Of a stretch of 64,000 nucleotides of DNA, positions 40,619 to 52,037 are shown piece by piece; position 1 is the first letter of the stretch, and each line of letters starts with the position of its first letter. Source of the stretch: Clavulina sp. PMI_390 (Eukaryota > Basidiomycota > Agaricomycetes > Cantharellales > Hydnaceae); NCBI GenBank assembly GCA_015039315.1, contig WIDE01000022.1, forward strand, positions 51,165-115,164, given 5' to 3'. A model generated the notes under the pieces. The model was given only the letters and a program-made list of their open reading frames with translations. It was not told where the DNA came from and made no database searches. A program made the translations under genes and the position numbers.

Positions 40619-42563
40619 TTATATATCGTAAACTTCGACAGAGCACCTCTTCTGATCTGCAGGCCCACTGGCGAGCACAACAATGCGACCAGCATGGTCA
40701 CTCCAAGCATACTCTATGTTATGACACTGATGCGAAAGCCACCGCAAAGGTCGAATTGTTCCTACCCCTTCCAGGCATATATTTACCGTTCTGTGAACAA
40801 TAGCGCCATCGTCCGACTGTTTACTCAGTACCATCCCAACATGAGGGCTTGTTTTCGAGGAAACAAGACTGAGGAGATGCTGTCCACTGGGTACGCATTT
40901 CTCAGCGTTCACTTGTTCGCCAGCAGGCCTAGGAATTAATCGACCGATTTGGAACAATTGGTTGGAGGGTGTGGGACCTCCTCTCCCACCGCTCTGTGAG
41001 GATAGGGCGTCACCAGGGAATGGAGTTGAATCAATAAATGGGTAATCCTTGTGTAAGAATTCTCCTGGCGCGAAGTTCATGTTTACAGGAGAGAGGGTAT
41101 TTGAACCTGGGCCAATTATCCACACGGTCATAGTCCTGGGGTCCGACGATGCGTTAATAAGAGCGGCTGGGGGTAGGTATATGCTTTGCATATAGCTAGT
41201 AGATCCCAGCGGAACACTGTCGGACCCTGCAAGGGGCCGCAAAAAGTGTTCTTGTAGTCCCGCGAGGCCGAAACTCGGAGAGTGATCGCTGTAAATCAGC
41301 ACTCTGGAATGATATAGCTCAGGCATCAGAGGAGGCGTTGCCTGAAGAATGTCAATGAATGTCGGGAAATGGAGATATGAGGTGACTGAGAAACTCGATA
41401 TCGATTTACCTGCTTTGTCTCAAACTCTCCTACGTCCCCGCTCACAAGATTATAAGTACGCATAACTCCCCAAACAGGAGACTTCTCGATCAGAATTAAA
41501 TGAGATCCCGATATTCGGAAAGAAAGTAGACGGTTCCTTTGGTTCACTGGTATTGACCCTAGGAGGAAAGCATTGCGGGTTTGGGAGCCGAAGGGTTGGA
41601 ATAGCAGAGCAACTGCCTGACTATTTCTATTTTCGAATAGATTTCAGTGCTTCTTGACTATCGAGACGAAATTGTCACGCACAACATGAACACAAGGAGA
41701 GCTCCTTCTTTCTCCTCATGCTTGAATCTCTCGACCGAGAACGGATCACGGTTACAGCGAAGATAGCTAGACGGAAGATTTCGCCCTATTGATGGCATCT
41801 TGATATTATATTTCTGCTCTCCGCGAAAGTCGAAGACTAGAATCTCGTCGCTCATCAGGATAGCCAATATATCACCGCCAGGATTCAGGCAGAAAGCGAA
41901 TAAACCGGCAGATCGATAGCCTTCAAACGCAGTGATTCGATGATGGACAATCAAAGAGCCTTTAGGCCGCGAGAACTGATGCTTCCGACGTTGTGCGTCA
42001 AGATATGCTTCACGAGGGTGCGTGTGATCTCGAGGAGACTGAATGGGAGATAGAGTAGTAGGTACTACCACATTTGGGGCTTGAAATATTGTCTTCAGAG
42101 TTGCGATGGGTTGGGGAGTGTGAGGAGAGACAGGTAGCTCTTTCATTCCCGACGAAAGCAGGGTAAACACAGGGAGCTTGGGCATTGAATCCTCAGTCTC
42201 AATAGCAGTAGCCCATAAGTCGCGTGTTGAGGAGAAGACCTTCAGCCTCTGGCATGTCTGAGGGGATCAACAAATGGGGAGATGCGTTATGAACCAATAG
42301 TCAAGGCTGTGCGTTCGTCGTGCGATCAAGTGGGGGTCGAAGCTTACATGGCTCAGGGAGAGGAGATCCTTTGGACTGGGAAGTTGGGATAGTATAAGCA
42401 GAATTATCCGGTCTGGCAACAGGAGGATTGATACAGCGCCCGCCCTGTTCATGGGTCGAGAAGTGGCTAAGCCTCGAAGTCCAGTCCCCAAGGGGTTGGT
42501 GAATGACACCGGTTGGGCTCTCTGACGTCGAGAGCTCGAGGAGAAAGATGGAACCTTCATCAT
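40619..42563 (-). CDS. F-box family protein (copy F)
   Basis: The third tandem paralogue. It starts MKVPSFSSSSRRQRAQ at 42560 (or MMKV at 42563); F-box core SILLLPDRIILLILSQLPSPKDLLSLSH. The next exon (about 41658-42260) holds a TCQRLKVFS-like start, then MPKLPVFTLLSSGMKELPVSP, HPREAYLDAQRRKHQF, LNPGGDILAILMSDEILVFDF and ERFKHEEKEGALLVFMLCV. A further exon has LLFQPFGSQTRNAFLLGSIPVNQRNRLLSFRISGSHLIL. The last exon (40619-41326) includes SIYLPPAALINASS, GQHLLSLVSSKTSPHVGMVLSKQ and SDHAGRIVVLASG. It has the 25-nt promoter element at 42634-42658. Exon ends are approximate, the order clear. Confidence 0.75.
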
Positions 42564-42633
42564 GTAGAAGGAGATGCTGCTGCACGAAGCTTGTGAGTAG
42601 TGGAAAAGAAAATGTTTGGGTGCTAGACGTGGG

Positions 42634-42658
42634 CTTGGCACTGGTTTGTCATGTGATC
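42634..42658 (-). promoter_or_regulatory. Shared 25-nt F-box promoter element (gene F)
   Basis: cttggcactg-N5-tcatgtgatc, a perfect match of both halves to gene C. It lies about 70-73 nt upstream of the ATG, depending on which of two Met codons is used. Confidence 0.85.
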
Positions 42659-43132
42659 CGCAGCCGGGGAGGTTGACAGGTCCAGCAAGCGACAGGATAA
42701 ATGAACATTGACATCTTATGACCTTGCGGATCCGAAATCGCTCCCGACAGATTAGTGCCAGCACCCTCACGCCAAGGGTTTACTTGCCTCCCGACAAGTC
42801 GAGAAACCATTATGCATCAGTCGCTAAAAGTGTTAATGGGAACTGTTCGTTTTCAATCAGCAAAGAATCCAGAAGGTCTAGGGGTTTCATTGGAATAGTC
42901 ATCGACCAGATTGAGCTAGTGTGGAAGTGTGGAAGGAGAAAGAAATGTTATTGTCTCCGCGCTTGGGCGATTCTCTTTGATTACTTCGTGTGGGAGCGTA
43001 ATGTGGCCCGACCCGAGCTCGTGACACGCTCAATTCGTAGCGAGGACAGCACTTTCATTGCACGAAGGGGGGTCCGATCAAATCAAGCCAGCAGGAAGTG
43101 AGCGTGGCAAGTGTGGACGCTCCAATGATTGG

Positions 43133-43157
43133 GTTGGCACTGGGATATCATTTGATC
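43133..43157 (-). promoter_or_regulatory. Orphan copy of the F-box promoter element
   Basis: gttggcactg-N5-tcatttgatc: same length and orientation with two substitutions in the two halves. No F-box start codon lies 60-75 nt to its left, where the other copies have one. Confidence 0.65.
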
Positions 43158-43445
43158 GCGTTTGGGGTCGTGGTAAGCCCATCCACTGGATAATCCACAG
43201 CCGCTGATGCATCACACCCTTCATCGACAGGGGAGGGGCCAAGATGAAATCCTGGCCCACTAAGATGGCAATCAACATTAACCTTTTCAGAGTTCAAATC
43301 TTCTAACAATCTCCTGGACCAGTGGTCCGGGTAAACTGGCAATACTTGCTTGTCAACTAATAGTCTGTGCTAATGGCGAATGGGAAGTTTTGGACGCCCA
43401 AGATAGACTTCAGGAGGAAGATATGCGAAGAGATAAATGTAGAAG

Positions 43446-45395
43446 TCATAAATCGTAAACCTCAAAAGACAACATCGTCTGATCTGGACATCTGTGCAGC
43501 ACAACAATACGACCAGCGTGATCGCTCCAACTGTAACGGACACGCTGATATTCTTGAGGGCCCCATTCCAAATGCCGAGGATTGATTTCCCCCTCTCTAA
43601 GGAGATACACCGGTCGATGTGAGATATCGCCGTCATCGCACTGCTTGCTCATGACCATCGTCCCATGAGGCGTGCGGCCGAAGAAAACAAGACTGAGAAC
43701 ATACTTCCCACTCGAAACACTCTCTATAACGCTGCTTTGAGGAGTAAAACCCCTAAATACCGCGGGAAGAGCTTGGCAAAACCGTTCGTAAGACGTAGAT
43801 TCTGCTTTCGAGCTGCTCTGTGTTGAGATATTGTCAGTAGATAATGTCGTTGAGCTAGCACTTGGTTCACTCGCGTGCGGAAACCCGTCCGGCGCGAACG
43901 TAAAATTTATGGGGAACGTGTCAATTGAGCCCTTTTTGGACGCCCATGCAGTCATTTTTCTCCCATGCGATGTATCAATGAGGGCGGCTGGGGGCAGATA
44001 GAGATCGAGGATGCGATCTGAGGATCCCAACATAATCGTATTAGAACCTGCTCGGCGCTTCAAAAAATGCACATGGAGAGCTCGTCTCCGCGAAGTTGGG
44101 GATTCATCCGAGTAAACAAGGACCCCATCATGATAGACTTCGGCAGCCGTGGGGGGTGTATTCTATAGCATATGACATTGCATCTTAGCATCAGAATATC
44201 TATGATGTAGCACGCTATAGAGGCCCAACAATTTACATACCTGCGCTGTTTTGAATTCCTCTACTTCTCCATTCACGAGATCATATAGACGCAACATACC
44301 CCAAGCTGATGATTTCTCGGCCACAATTAAATGAGTTCCCGATATTCGGAAAGAAAGCATGTGGCTCCTCTGATTCACTGGTATTGCTCCAAGGAGGATA
44401 GAATCACAGTTGTCAAGGCGGAACGGTAAAAATAGCAGACCGATCTCTTCACCACTCCTATAATTAAGATGAGTGACAGACTGTTCTCGGCTGCCAAAAT
44501 ATATTGACACATTGGCACGTACAGCATGAATACGAGTAAGGCACCTTCCACCTGAAACTGAAATCTTTCAACTGAAAACGGATCAAACTGGGAGGGACAA
44601 CATTTTGATATTATATTTCTCCCTATGGGCCATATCTTGATGCTATACTTGTGATTTCCGACAAAATCGAGGACGATAATCTCGTCATCCATGAGTATGG
44701 CCAAGATATCGCCAGCAGGGTTCAAGCAGAAGGTGCGGAATTTATTGTAATGGCACTCTTCAAGTGCAAGAATCCGGGGATGAACAATTATTGGGCCAGA
44801 AGGCTGGGACAATTGGCGTTTTTGGCGTTGGGCGGCGAGATATACTTCACGAGGGTGCGAGTGATCCCGGGAAGATGGAAGAGGCGAAGATATTGCAGGA
44901 AAGACCGTCATCCCGGCATTCAAAGGTTTATCCAGGATTGCAAGCGTTTGAGGAGACACGGGAAGAAGCGCTTTCATTCCTGCGGAAAGAAGGGGGTATA
45001 TGGGGAGTTTGGGAATCGGGGCCTCACTCCCAATAGCTGCAGCCCATAATGGACGTATAGAGGAGAATGATCTTAGCTTCTGACATGTCTGAGGAAGATG
45101 AAGAAGGGGGTAAACATGGCATAAAATAGCAGTCAAGGCTGTGCGGTTTCTAGAAACGTTAATGAGGGTGCATGCGTATACTTACATGACTGAGCGCAAG
45201 GAGATCCTTGGTAGTGAGGTCGTGGAAGAGTATCAACAGGATGAGACGATCTGGCAGTCCCAGAATCGGAGTATTGCTATTCGGGATTGCAGGTCGATGA
45301 ATTGCTGAATCTCCCAACCACTGGGCATTGGTGAAGGACAATGTCCTCTGCCTTTTTTTACGTCGAAGTCTGTGGAGAAGGTTTGTGACTTTCAT
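43446..45395 (-). CDS. F-box family protein (copy G)
   Basis: The fourth tandem paralogue. It starts MKVTNLLHRLRRKKRQR at 45393-45395; F-box core LGLPDRLILLILFHDLTTKDLLALSH, ending at a gtaagt donor. The next exon, up to about 45090, has TCQKLRSFSSIRPLWAAAIGSEAPIPKLPIYPLLSAGMK, HPREVYLAAQRQKRQL, LNPAGDILAILMDDEIIVLDF and ERFQFQVEGALLVFMLYV. A middle exon (about 44240-44465) reads IGLLFLPFRLDNCDSILLGAIPV...LRLYDLVNGEVEEFKTAQ. The last exon (43446 to about 44165) has LDLYLPPAALID, GKYVLSLVFFGRTPHGTMVMSKQCDDG and SDHAGRIVVLHRC. The 25-nt promoter element lies at 45463-45487. Confidence 0.78.
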
Positions 45396-45462
45396 TAGAT
45401 AAATGGGCGAAAGTAGATCAGTTAAACCCGGAGAGAGGTAAGGTTTGAGCTCAGGAGATGTG

Positions 45463-45487
45463 CTTGGCGCTGCAACATCATGTGATT
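45463..45487 (-). promoter_or_regulatory. Shared 25-nt F-box promoter element (gene G)
   Basis: cttggcgctg-N5-tcatgtgatt: one change in each half. It ends 67 nt upstream of the ATG at 45395. The rest of 45396-46029 holds no supported gene; a minus-strand frame at 45802-45999 resembles nothing I know. Confidence 0.8.
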
Positions 45488-46029
45488 CGGAGCCGGACGC
45501 GACTCACCTACGTCAATACAGTCGACTGCAGAGACTTGGTCGCCTTGTCTGGGATACTCCACGGCATACTATTTGGAATTTCGTCACTTTCATACGCGTT
45601 TGATGTCCTCATTATTCTGGGGGTTAGCGGTTCTGCAAATTATAGCAAAGAACGGGCATGACCCACTTCATTACATAGATCTACTTTGCTCCTAGAGTCG
45701 ATGTTTGCATGTGATCACAGGCTGCCCTCACGAAAAAAGTGGGGCATTAGAAGCGGGATCATGAGGCCAAAACTGACCGCGAAACGAACAAGTCACAACC
45801 ACTAGCGACGGTCTAAAACGAGATGTGGACGAAGTGCATCATAACCATCAGCCGTATTAATACCAGAAACAGCCTGAGGTTCGTTCGTCTCACTCCAGGT
45901 ACTAAATATTTCTTTTGCTTGGGAGGGGCGATGGTTTGGGCCACTTTCAACACGACCTCCTTTGATCACCAATACAGAATATTGTTGTAGGACATCCATA
46001 TAATTTCTTGCAGCATTCCCAATCGTAAG

Positions 46030-47975
46030 CTATAGGTCGTACACCTGGATCGCAAACTTCTTCGGATCACGAGAGTCCTGTGCCTGTATTACTACACAGC
46101 CGGCATAGTCGCTCCAAAAGTAGTGAATATTCCAATACGGTAAGGAAGGCTCAAACATAGGTCTGATATCTCCCCTCTCTCCGCAAAGGTGCACTGGTCT
46201 ATGTGTAACGGCGCTGTCAACATCCCGTTGACTCAGAACCAGTCCGACATACGGGTCGCTCCGAGAACAAATAAGACTGAGGAGATGCTGGCCACTTGGC
46301 ACACATCTCCTTGCGATCACAGATTTGTCTGTCCCAGAAAATAGTCGAGACATCCCAAGTAGTGGGTTGGAAAGCGTGGACCTTGCTCTCGAGTATTTGG
46401 GAAGTGAGTTGGACGGTAGCGCGTCACGAGGAAATGCTGCTGTTTGTCCAATTGAGCCTGTGGCCTCCACAGAACCATCCGTAAACTTTACGGTGGCGGG
46501 CATTATACCGCCTGGATCAGCTGCAACAGAGCACACCGTCATGATTCTGGCAGCAGCAGCCGAGGTGTTGACCAAAGCAGCGGGAGGTAAATAAATATAC
46601 TCGGCACCAAAGGTGCCAACTATTGGAACCGTGGTGGACCCAGACTGGGGCTTGAGAGAGGATTTCGAAAAACCTAGTCGTTTCGCGGAAGCCATAATGA
46701 TATCAGGAGTAGCCAAAATTCCTTGATGATAGATCTCGGCATTATAAGAATTTACACCCTTCGACCAAAATCAATCAGCAAGTCCTACAGGGGGGCTGAG
46801 AACCAACACACCTGTCCAGAGAGTTTCTCCACTTCTCCAGTAACAAGATTACATGTACGCAAGAAACCGCGACCAGATTCCTTCTCAGAGAGAATCAAAT
46901 GAACCCCTGACATCCAAAGCGAAACGAATTCATTAGGTTGGTTTACTGGAATTGACCCAAGGAGCCGAGCACCACACTGCTTGGAGCTGAATGGCTGGAA
47001 CAATAGACCAACTTCTCTCCAGTTTCTATCCATCAAATAAAGCTCGAGAATTGAGCTCCGATTTGCGACAGAGAGCAGAAAGCTAGCATAACACGTACAA
47101 CATGAATACTAGAAGCGCGCCTTCGGACCCGTAATGGAACCTTTCAACGGAAAACGGGTGGCGGTCCCCTCCGAAATATGCAGCTGGAGTATTGTATCCA
47201 AAGGCTTGGATCTTAATTCGGTATTTCCGGTTTTCGTGCAAGTCGAAAACAATCATCTCATGGGTCATGAGGATTGCCAGAATGTCACCACCAGGGTTCA
47301 GGCGAAATCTGAGGAAGTCTTCATATTGTGCTTGAACTGCGGTAATTCGAGGATGCAGAATTACGGGGCCTGACGCATGAGAGAGCCGATGCTTCCGTCT
47401 TTGGGTGTTAAGATAGGCTTCGCGAGGGTGCGTGTTATCTGTCGGAAGCAAGAGAGAAGACACTTTGGTGGGAAATGTTATTATCTCCCCCTTGGAGGCG
47501 TGATGTAATGTTTCGAGGGTCTGCTGAGATGGACGACGAAGGTTTCTCATTCCTAACGAGAGTATGGGATACACGGGAAGTTTAGGAAAAATCTCGCAGC
47601 CTTCAAGGGCAGCAGCCCAAAGGGAGCGAGTGGAGGAGAATACCCTGAGTTTCTGACATGTCTGGAGGCGACATCGTAGAGATAAGAGGGCATGTTCAAA
47701 GGCGATCCAAGGCTGTGCATTATTGGAGGGTGACTTACATGGCTGACGGCTAGAAGGTCTTTTGGCGGGAGGTCCTGCGATAGAATGAGTAGTATTACTG
47801 TGTCCGGCAGCATGAGAAGTGAGGCTTTGTTTATTAGGTCTAGAGCTAGACGGATCGCTAAGTCTTTGGACTCTGCGCCAGCCTGACGCGGTGATGACGG
47901 TCCAAAGCCGTTAGAAGACAGCAACGATTGCCTTCTCCTACGCCCGAGACTAGGAAGGAAAGATGGGGTTTTCAT
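46030..47975 (-). CDS. F-box family protein (copy H)
   Basis: The fifth tandem paralogue. It starts MKTPSFLPSLGRRRRQ at 47973-47975; F-box core SLLMLPDTVILLILSQDLPPKDLLAVSH. The second exon (about 47085-47660) has TCQKLRVFSSTRSLWAA, FPKLPVYPILSLGMRNL, HPREAYLNTQRRKHRL, LNPGGDILAILMTHEMIVFDL and ERFHYGSEGALLVFML. The middle exon (about 46815-47025) reads VGLLFQPFSSKQCGARLLGSIPVNQPNEF. The last exon (46030 to about 46745) has YIYLPPAALVNTS, GQHLLSLICSRSDPYVGLVLSQ and SDYAGCVVIQAQ. It is most similar to copy I in its start and promoter, which points to a recent duplication of that pair. Confidence 0.78.
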
Positions 47976-48041
47976 TGGATTGAAGGCAATAAACTCGATC
48001 AAGCAAGCTCTTCAAAGATAGAGGGGAGGTGGGCGGGCGCT

Positions 48042-48066
48042 CTTGGCACTAGAACGTCATGTGATC
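48042..48066 (-). promoter_or_regulatory. Shared 25-nt F-box promoter element (gene H)
   Basis: cttggcacta-N5-tcatgtgatc: one change. It ends 66 nt upstream of the ATG at 47975. Confidence 0.85.
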
Positions 48067-48192
48067 TGGATTGGGATCGTAACATGCCTATTGACTTCAT
48101 AATTAACAGCCAAGAGAGTATGTACCTGACAAAAACTAGATCGAATATTGAAGATCTGGACGAGAAACCACTGAGACAACTGGCTGTATGCA

Positions 48193-50161
48193 TCATATAT
48201 CGTAAACTTGAATAGTGCACTTCGTCTGGTCTCGAGGTTCACCCGCAAGTATGACAACCCGCCCAGCATGATCGCTCCATAGGTACCCGATCCCCACCCA
48301 TTGCCGCGAAGCCCAGCGCAAAGGCCGAACAACCCCCTCCCCTTCGACGCAGAGGACTATTGGCCGGTGCACGATAACAGAATCATTTATCTGTTTACTT
48401 AGGGCCATTCCAACATCACGATGGCCCTTGGAGCAAACCAGACTAAGGAGGTGCTGGCCACTGGCTACACATTTCGCCACACTAACATGAGAAGTAGACA
48501 TCTCACGAACCGAACCAGCACTTCGAGATGAAGGATTGGAAGAGGTGGATCTTGTCCATGTGCGGCTCTGGGACAACAGCAAGTCACTTGGAAGGGTGGT
48601 TATCCTTGCAGTTGGGCGCTTTTCGTCCAGGGACCCGCTTTCCGCAAAGGTTGTATTCACAGGAAGGACGCCAGATAGCTGATCTCCAGTAGCCCACACA
48701 GTTATCTTCCTTAAACTTGAAGTATTGACGAGAGCAGCTGGGGGTAGATGGATGTTACGAGTCCTGCTTTCAAATCCTAGGGCCACCGTTCTTGAATACG
48801 AAGGATTCGTCAAGAAGTGTTCGCGAAGACTTGAGAAGCAACGGACTGAAAGGTCATCAATGGGGTATACCAGAACCTGGCTATGATACACCTCTGCAGT
48901 AGGTGGAGGCATTATCTGTGGCATTTCAAGTCTCTGTGTCAGTTTGGCCGCTTCCGTGTCACCTAATTGATGTCAGAAACAAAGCATTGACGCGCCTGAT
49001 TTGTGTCGAACTCTTTGACTTGCCCGTCCACAAGATTGTATACGCGCAAGACACCCAATGCAGAAGACCTCTCGCCCATGATTAGATAAACTCCTGAAAT
49101 ATGGAACCAAAGAAACCGATTATTTCGGTTGACTGGGATTGATCCAAGCAGAAGAGCATTGTAATTCTGAGAACCGAAGGGCTGGAATATCAAGTAAACA
49201 TCTCGCCAGTTCCTATGGCACCGTTCAGATTATAGAATGAGTCACTGCCAGTGCTGAAAGTGGCAAGATGGGATGGCACCTACTGCATAACGACAAGAAG
49301 GGCGCCTTCAGTATTGTACCGGAACCGTTCAACTGAGAATGGGTAACGGTGATCGGAGAAGTATGGGGATGGTCCATTATACCCAAAGTTTTGAGTCCTA
49401 ACAGTGTATCTCTGGTTCTGATGAAAGTCAAAGACGACGATCTCCTTGGGTAAGAGGATTGCCAGAATATCTCCGCTAGGATTCAAACGGTACTCTAGAA
49501 CGTCAGCCCTCTGCCCCTCAAATGCAGTAGTTCTAGGATGAAGAGTTACGGGGCCCGAAATCTGGTGGAGCTGATGTTTCCGACGTTGGTCGTCGAGATA
49601 AACTTCACGAGGGTGCGTGTGATCTTTCAATGAGGAAATAGGCGAGAGGGTAGTGGGTAATGTCATCATCCGGCCTTCGGAAGCATCATATGTAGTATTA
49701 GAAGCTTCAGGAGATGGAGGATCAAGGTATCCCATTCCATGGGGAAGCAGCGGGAAAACGGGAGGTTTCGGAGCAAGATCTTCGTCTGCAGCGGCCGCAG
49801 TCCAGAGGACGCGAATGGAGGAGAACACCTTCAGCTTCTTGCATGTCTAAAGTTACAAAATGAGGGAAATTTGTCAAAAAGAGTCAAGGCTGTGCAGTAA
49901 TAGCGTTATGGATGGAGAGCGTACATGACTCAGTGCGAGGAGGTCCTTTCGACTCAAGTTTTGTGACAGTATATGGATGATTATTTTGTCTGGTAGCATG
50001 AGGATCGAAACATCCGCCTTTAGGTCTGTAGATTGGCGAAACGCCGAATCGCTGAGCACTGTAGTAGCTTGGGGATGTGGTGCCCAGCCAGCGTTGGTGG
50101 AAGATAGCGACGACTGCCCTCTCCTACGCCCGAAGATAGAGAGGAAAGACGGGGTCTTCAT
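48193..50161 (-). CDS. F-box family protein (copy I)
   Basis: The sixth tandem paralogue. It starts MKTPSFLSIFGRRRGQSS at 50159-50161; F-box core SILMLPDKIIIHILSQNLSRKDLLALSH. The second exon (about 49280-49845) has a KLKVFSSIRVLWTAAA start, HPREVYLDDQRRKHQL, LNPSGDILAILLPKEIVVFDF and ERFRYNTEGALLVVM. The middle exon (about 48995-49215) includes YLIFQPFGSQNYNALLLGSIPVN and LRVYNLVDGQVKEF. The last exon (48193-48924) has NIHLPPAALVNTS, GQHLLSLVCSKGHRDVGMALSKQ and SDHAGRVVILAG...QVYDI. About 170 nt upstream of the ATG match the upstream region of copy H at roughly 85% by eye. Confidence 0.78.
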
Positions 50162-50228
50162 TGGATCGAAGGGAAATAAAGTCGATGAAGCAAGCCCTTC
50201 GAAGATAGAGGGGAGGTGGGCGGGAGCT

Positions 50229-50253
50229 CTTGGCACTGGAACATCATGTGATC
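50229..50253 (-). promoter_or_regulatory. Shared 25-nt F-box promoter element (gene I)
   Basis: cttggcactg-N5-tcatgtgatc, perfect in both halves. It ends 67 nt upstream of the ATG at 50161. Confidence 0.85.
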
Positions 50254-50495
50254 TGGATTGGGATCGTAAGACGCCTATTCAGTCTATATTTAACAGCCAA
50301 GAAAATATGCACATAACGAAAACTAGGTCGAACGTTGAACGATATGCTGGAACTATTGAACGCAAGTATGGATCAGACAAATATACGAAATCTTCACGTC
50401 AAAAAAAAACGGAATCAAGACTCCTAATCGGGCATCTCACACACAAGAACACAAACTCCTTGGTCCGAACAGTCCATTAGCCTCCTGAACACAGC

Positions 50496-52037
50496 TCACC
50501 GCCCGGCCAACGAATCCATCACATCCCTGCTCCTCCTCAGCTCCACCGCACGCCTCTGCCCCTCGCTCTCCAGCTCCTCCAAGTTCCAAAAGCCCTCACC
50601 GAGCTTATCATTTCCTCCATTTGCATCCTTCCAGCCTCCTCGCAAGATATTCACCATATTGCGATTCTTGCCTTCGTGCGGAAGGCGCAGGGATGTAAGG
50701 GCTCCCCAGCGGGAATAGGCGTCCCATTTAGCAGAGTGCGTTTCGGTGGGGGTGAATAGTGGGAAGGCAGGATCTTTGCTGACAGGAATAGTCGAAGGGC
50801 GACCAAAGCCGGAGAGGATGAGCCCAATACGTGGTGGGACAGTGACGCGTCCGCTCTTGAAGCAGTATACGCTCAGCGCTGTCGCGTGGAGGACGGCTCC
50901 CTCGGGCAGACGATGCGTGAGGGGCTCGATGGCACTGTAGGAGAGACCTGCTTTGATTTGGCTGTCGGGCAGAGTGGTGGAGCCGGCCATCGTGGGGTTG
51001 GTGGAGGGCGTAGCGGTGCCCGAGGCTGACGGAGAGGGGAGCGTCGTGGCGACTGTAGAGTCGCCCACTTCAGTGGGAGGACGCTCGTTGTTCTGTCCCT
51101 TCATGAGCTGCTTGGAAGCGTCCTGGATGAGGTGACCATCCTTGCTGTTCTTCTGGCCCTTCTTTCCAGCTTTGGGTCGAGTGATGAAGGCAGTACTGAA
51201 ATACATCCACTAGGGAATCGAGACGTTTGATCAGGTTCCTGATAGGAAAAGTAGGTGCTTTAGGAGGGAAAACGAACCTTGTCATCCCAACCAGAGATAA
51301 ACCAATGGACTTCATAGTCAACATGCATGGGGATCTAGGATTCAAATTGTTACGAAATGTAGGATGACACATAATTGAATGAGATAAGGTGCGAACCTCT
51401 TTCATGAAGTGGAAGTAGCCTCCCCCGAGGGCACATTGCACGCCAGACTGGTTCATGCCATCGAGAATCTTGATAATGCCCTCCATTCGCGCTTGGTCGA
51501 GGTTCTACGCGTGTGCAGGGGAGAGGCAGGAGGAAGAGTCAGTTTCCCAAGGAATGAAGCTTATCACGACACCACCGCGCTCGACTCACTTTAGCGTAGG
51601 ACGAGTTACTCAAGTGAGTATTGTAGTCACAGTCGGTAATATGGGCATGCTTCTTGCAGATGTAGACGACCTCTTTGTCGAAGGGACTCTTCCCAAGGTA
51701 TGAAGTATTGCGCAGCCGCGTGTTGTAGGCCTTGGGGCCCTTGATACGGTAGACGAGGCGCCAGCCCCACAACGCCTTGAACCATGGGCCAAGGATCTCG
51801 TCTAAGAAGTGGTGAAAAAAAAATATTAGGTGAACAAACGCGATATGAACGAGGTTTCGGGCAAGGGAACCCACAGTGCCAGGCAAGCGGGAAGCTGTGC
51901 CGATTGAGAGCGAGAAGGAAGAAGAGGAACATCCTCATCGAGCGGGGAACACGCGCGCCATACTTGAACGCGGCGACGGTGATGAGGACGGCTTTGACGA
52001 TGGAGGATGTAAACGCTGGGGCGTTGAATTTGCCCAT
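50496..52037 (-). CDS. Thioesterase-like (hotdog fold, THEM6/4HBT-type) protein
   Basis: This probably belongs to the hotdog-fold thioesterase superfamily, which hydrolyses or binds acyl-CoA-like thioesters. It starts MGKFNAPAFTSSIVKAVL at 52035-52037, with a hydrophobic N-terminal segment that may anchor it in a membrane. Exon 1 joins through a gtgggt donor to YEILGPWFKALWGWRLVYRIKG, then DKEVVYICKKHAHITDCDYNTHLSNSSYAK, the family block with a DxNxHLxNxxY pattern and its catalytic-site Asp. Later exons read RMEGIIKILDGMNQ..., ALGGGYFHFMKE and MHVDYEVHWFISGWDDKWMYFSTAFITR. The C-terminal exon has a Ser/Thr-rich insertion and ends VMDSLAGR. About four introns. The family call is from motif and topology; the substrate is unknown. 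Confidence 0.75.

Larger units (their letters stand above)
42564..43445. other. Intergenic region between F-box copies F and G
   Basis: It holds the F promoter with its 25-nt element and, about 500 nt further on, an orphan copy of that element at 43133-43157. No intact gene lies between. A plus-strand open frame at 42718-43101 has no recognisable content. Confidence 0.6.

Noticed and set aside
45802..45999. Short minus-strand frame between F-box copies G and H
   Set aside because: It does not match any F-box block or other family I know, and has no promoter element at the right distance.
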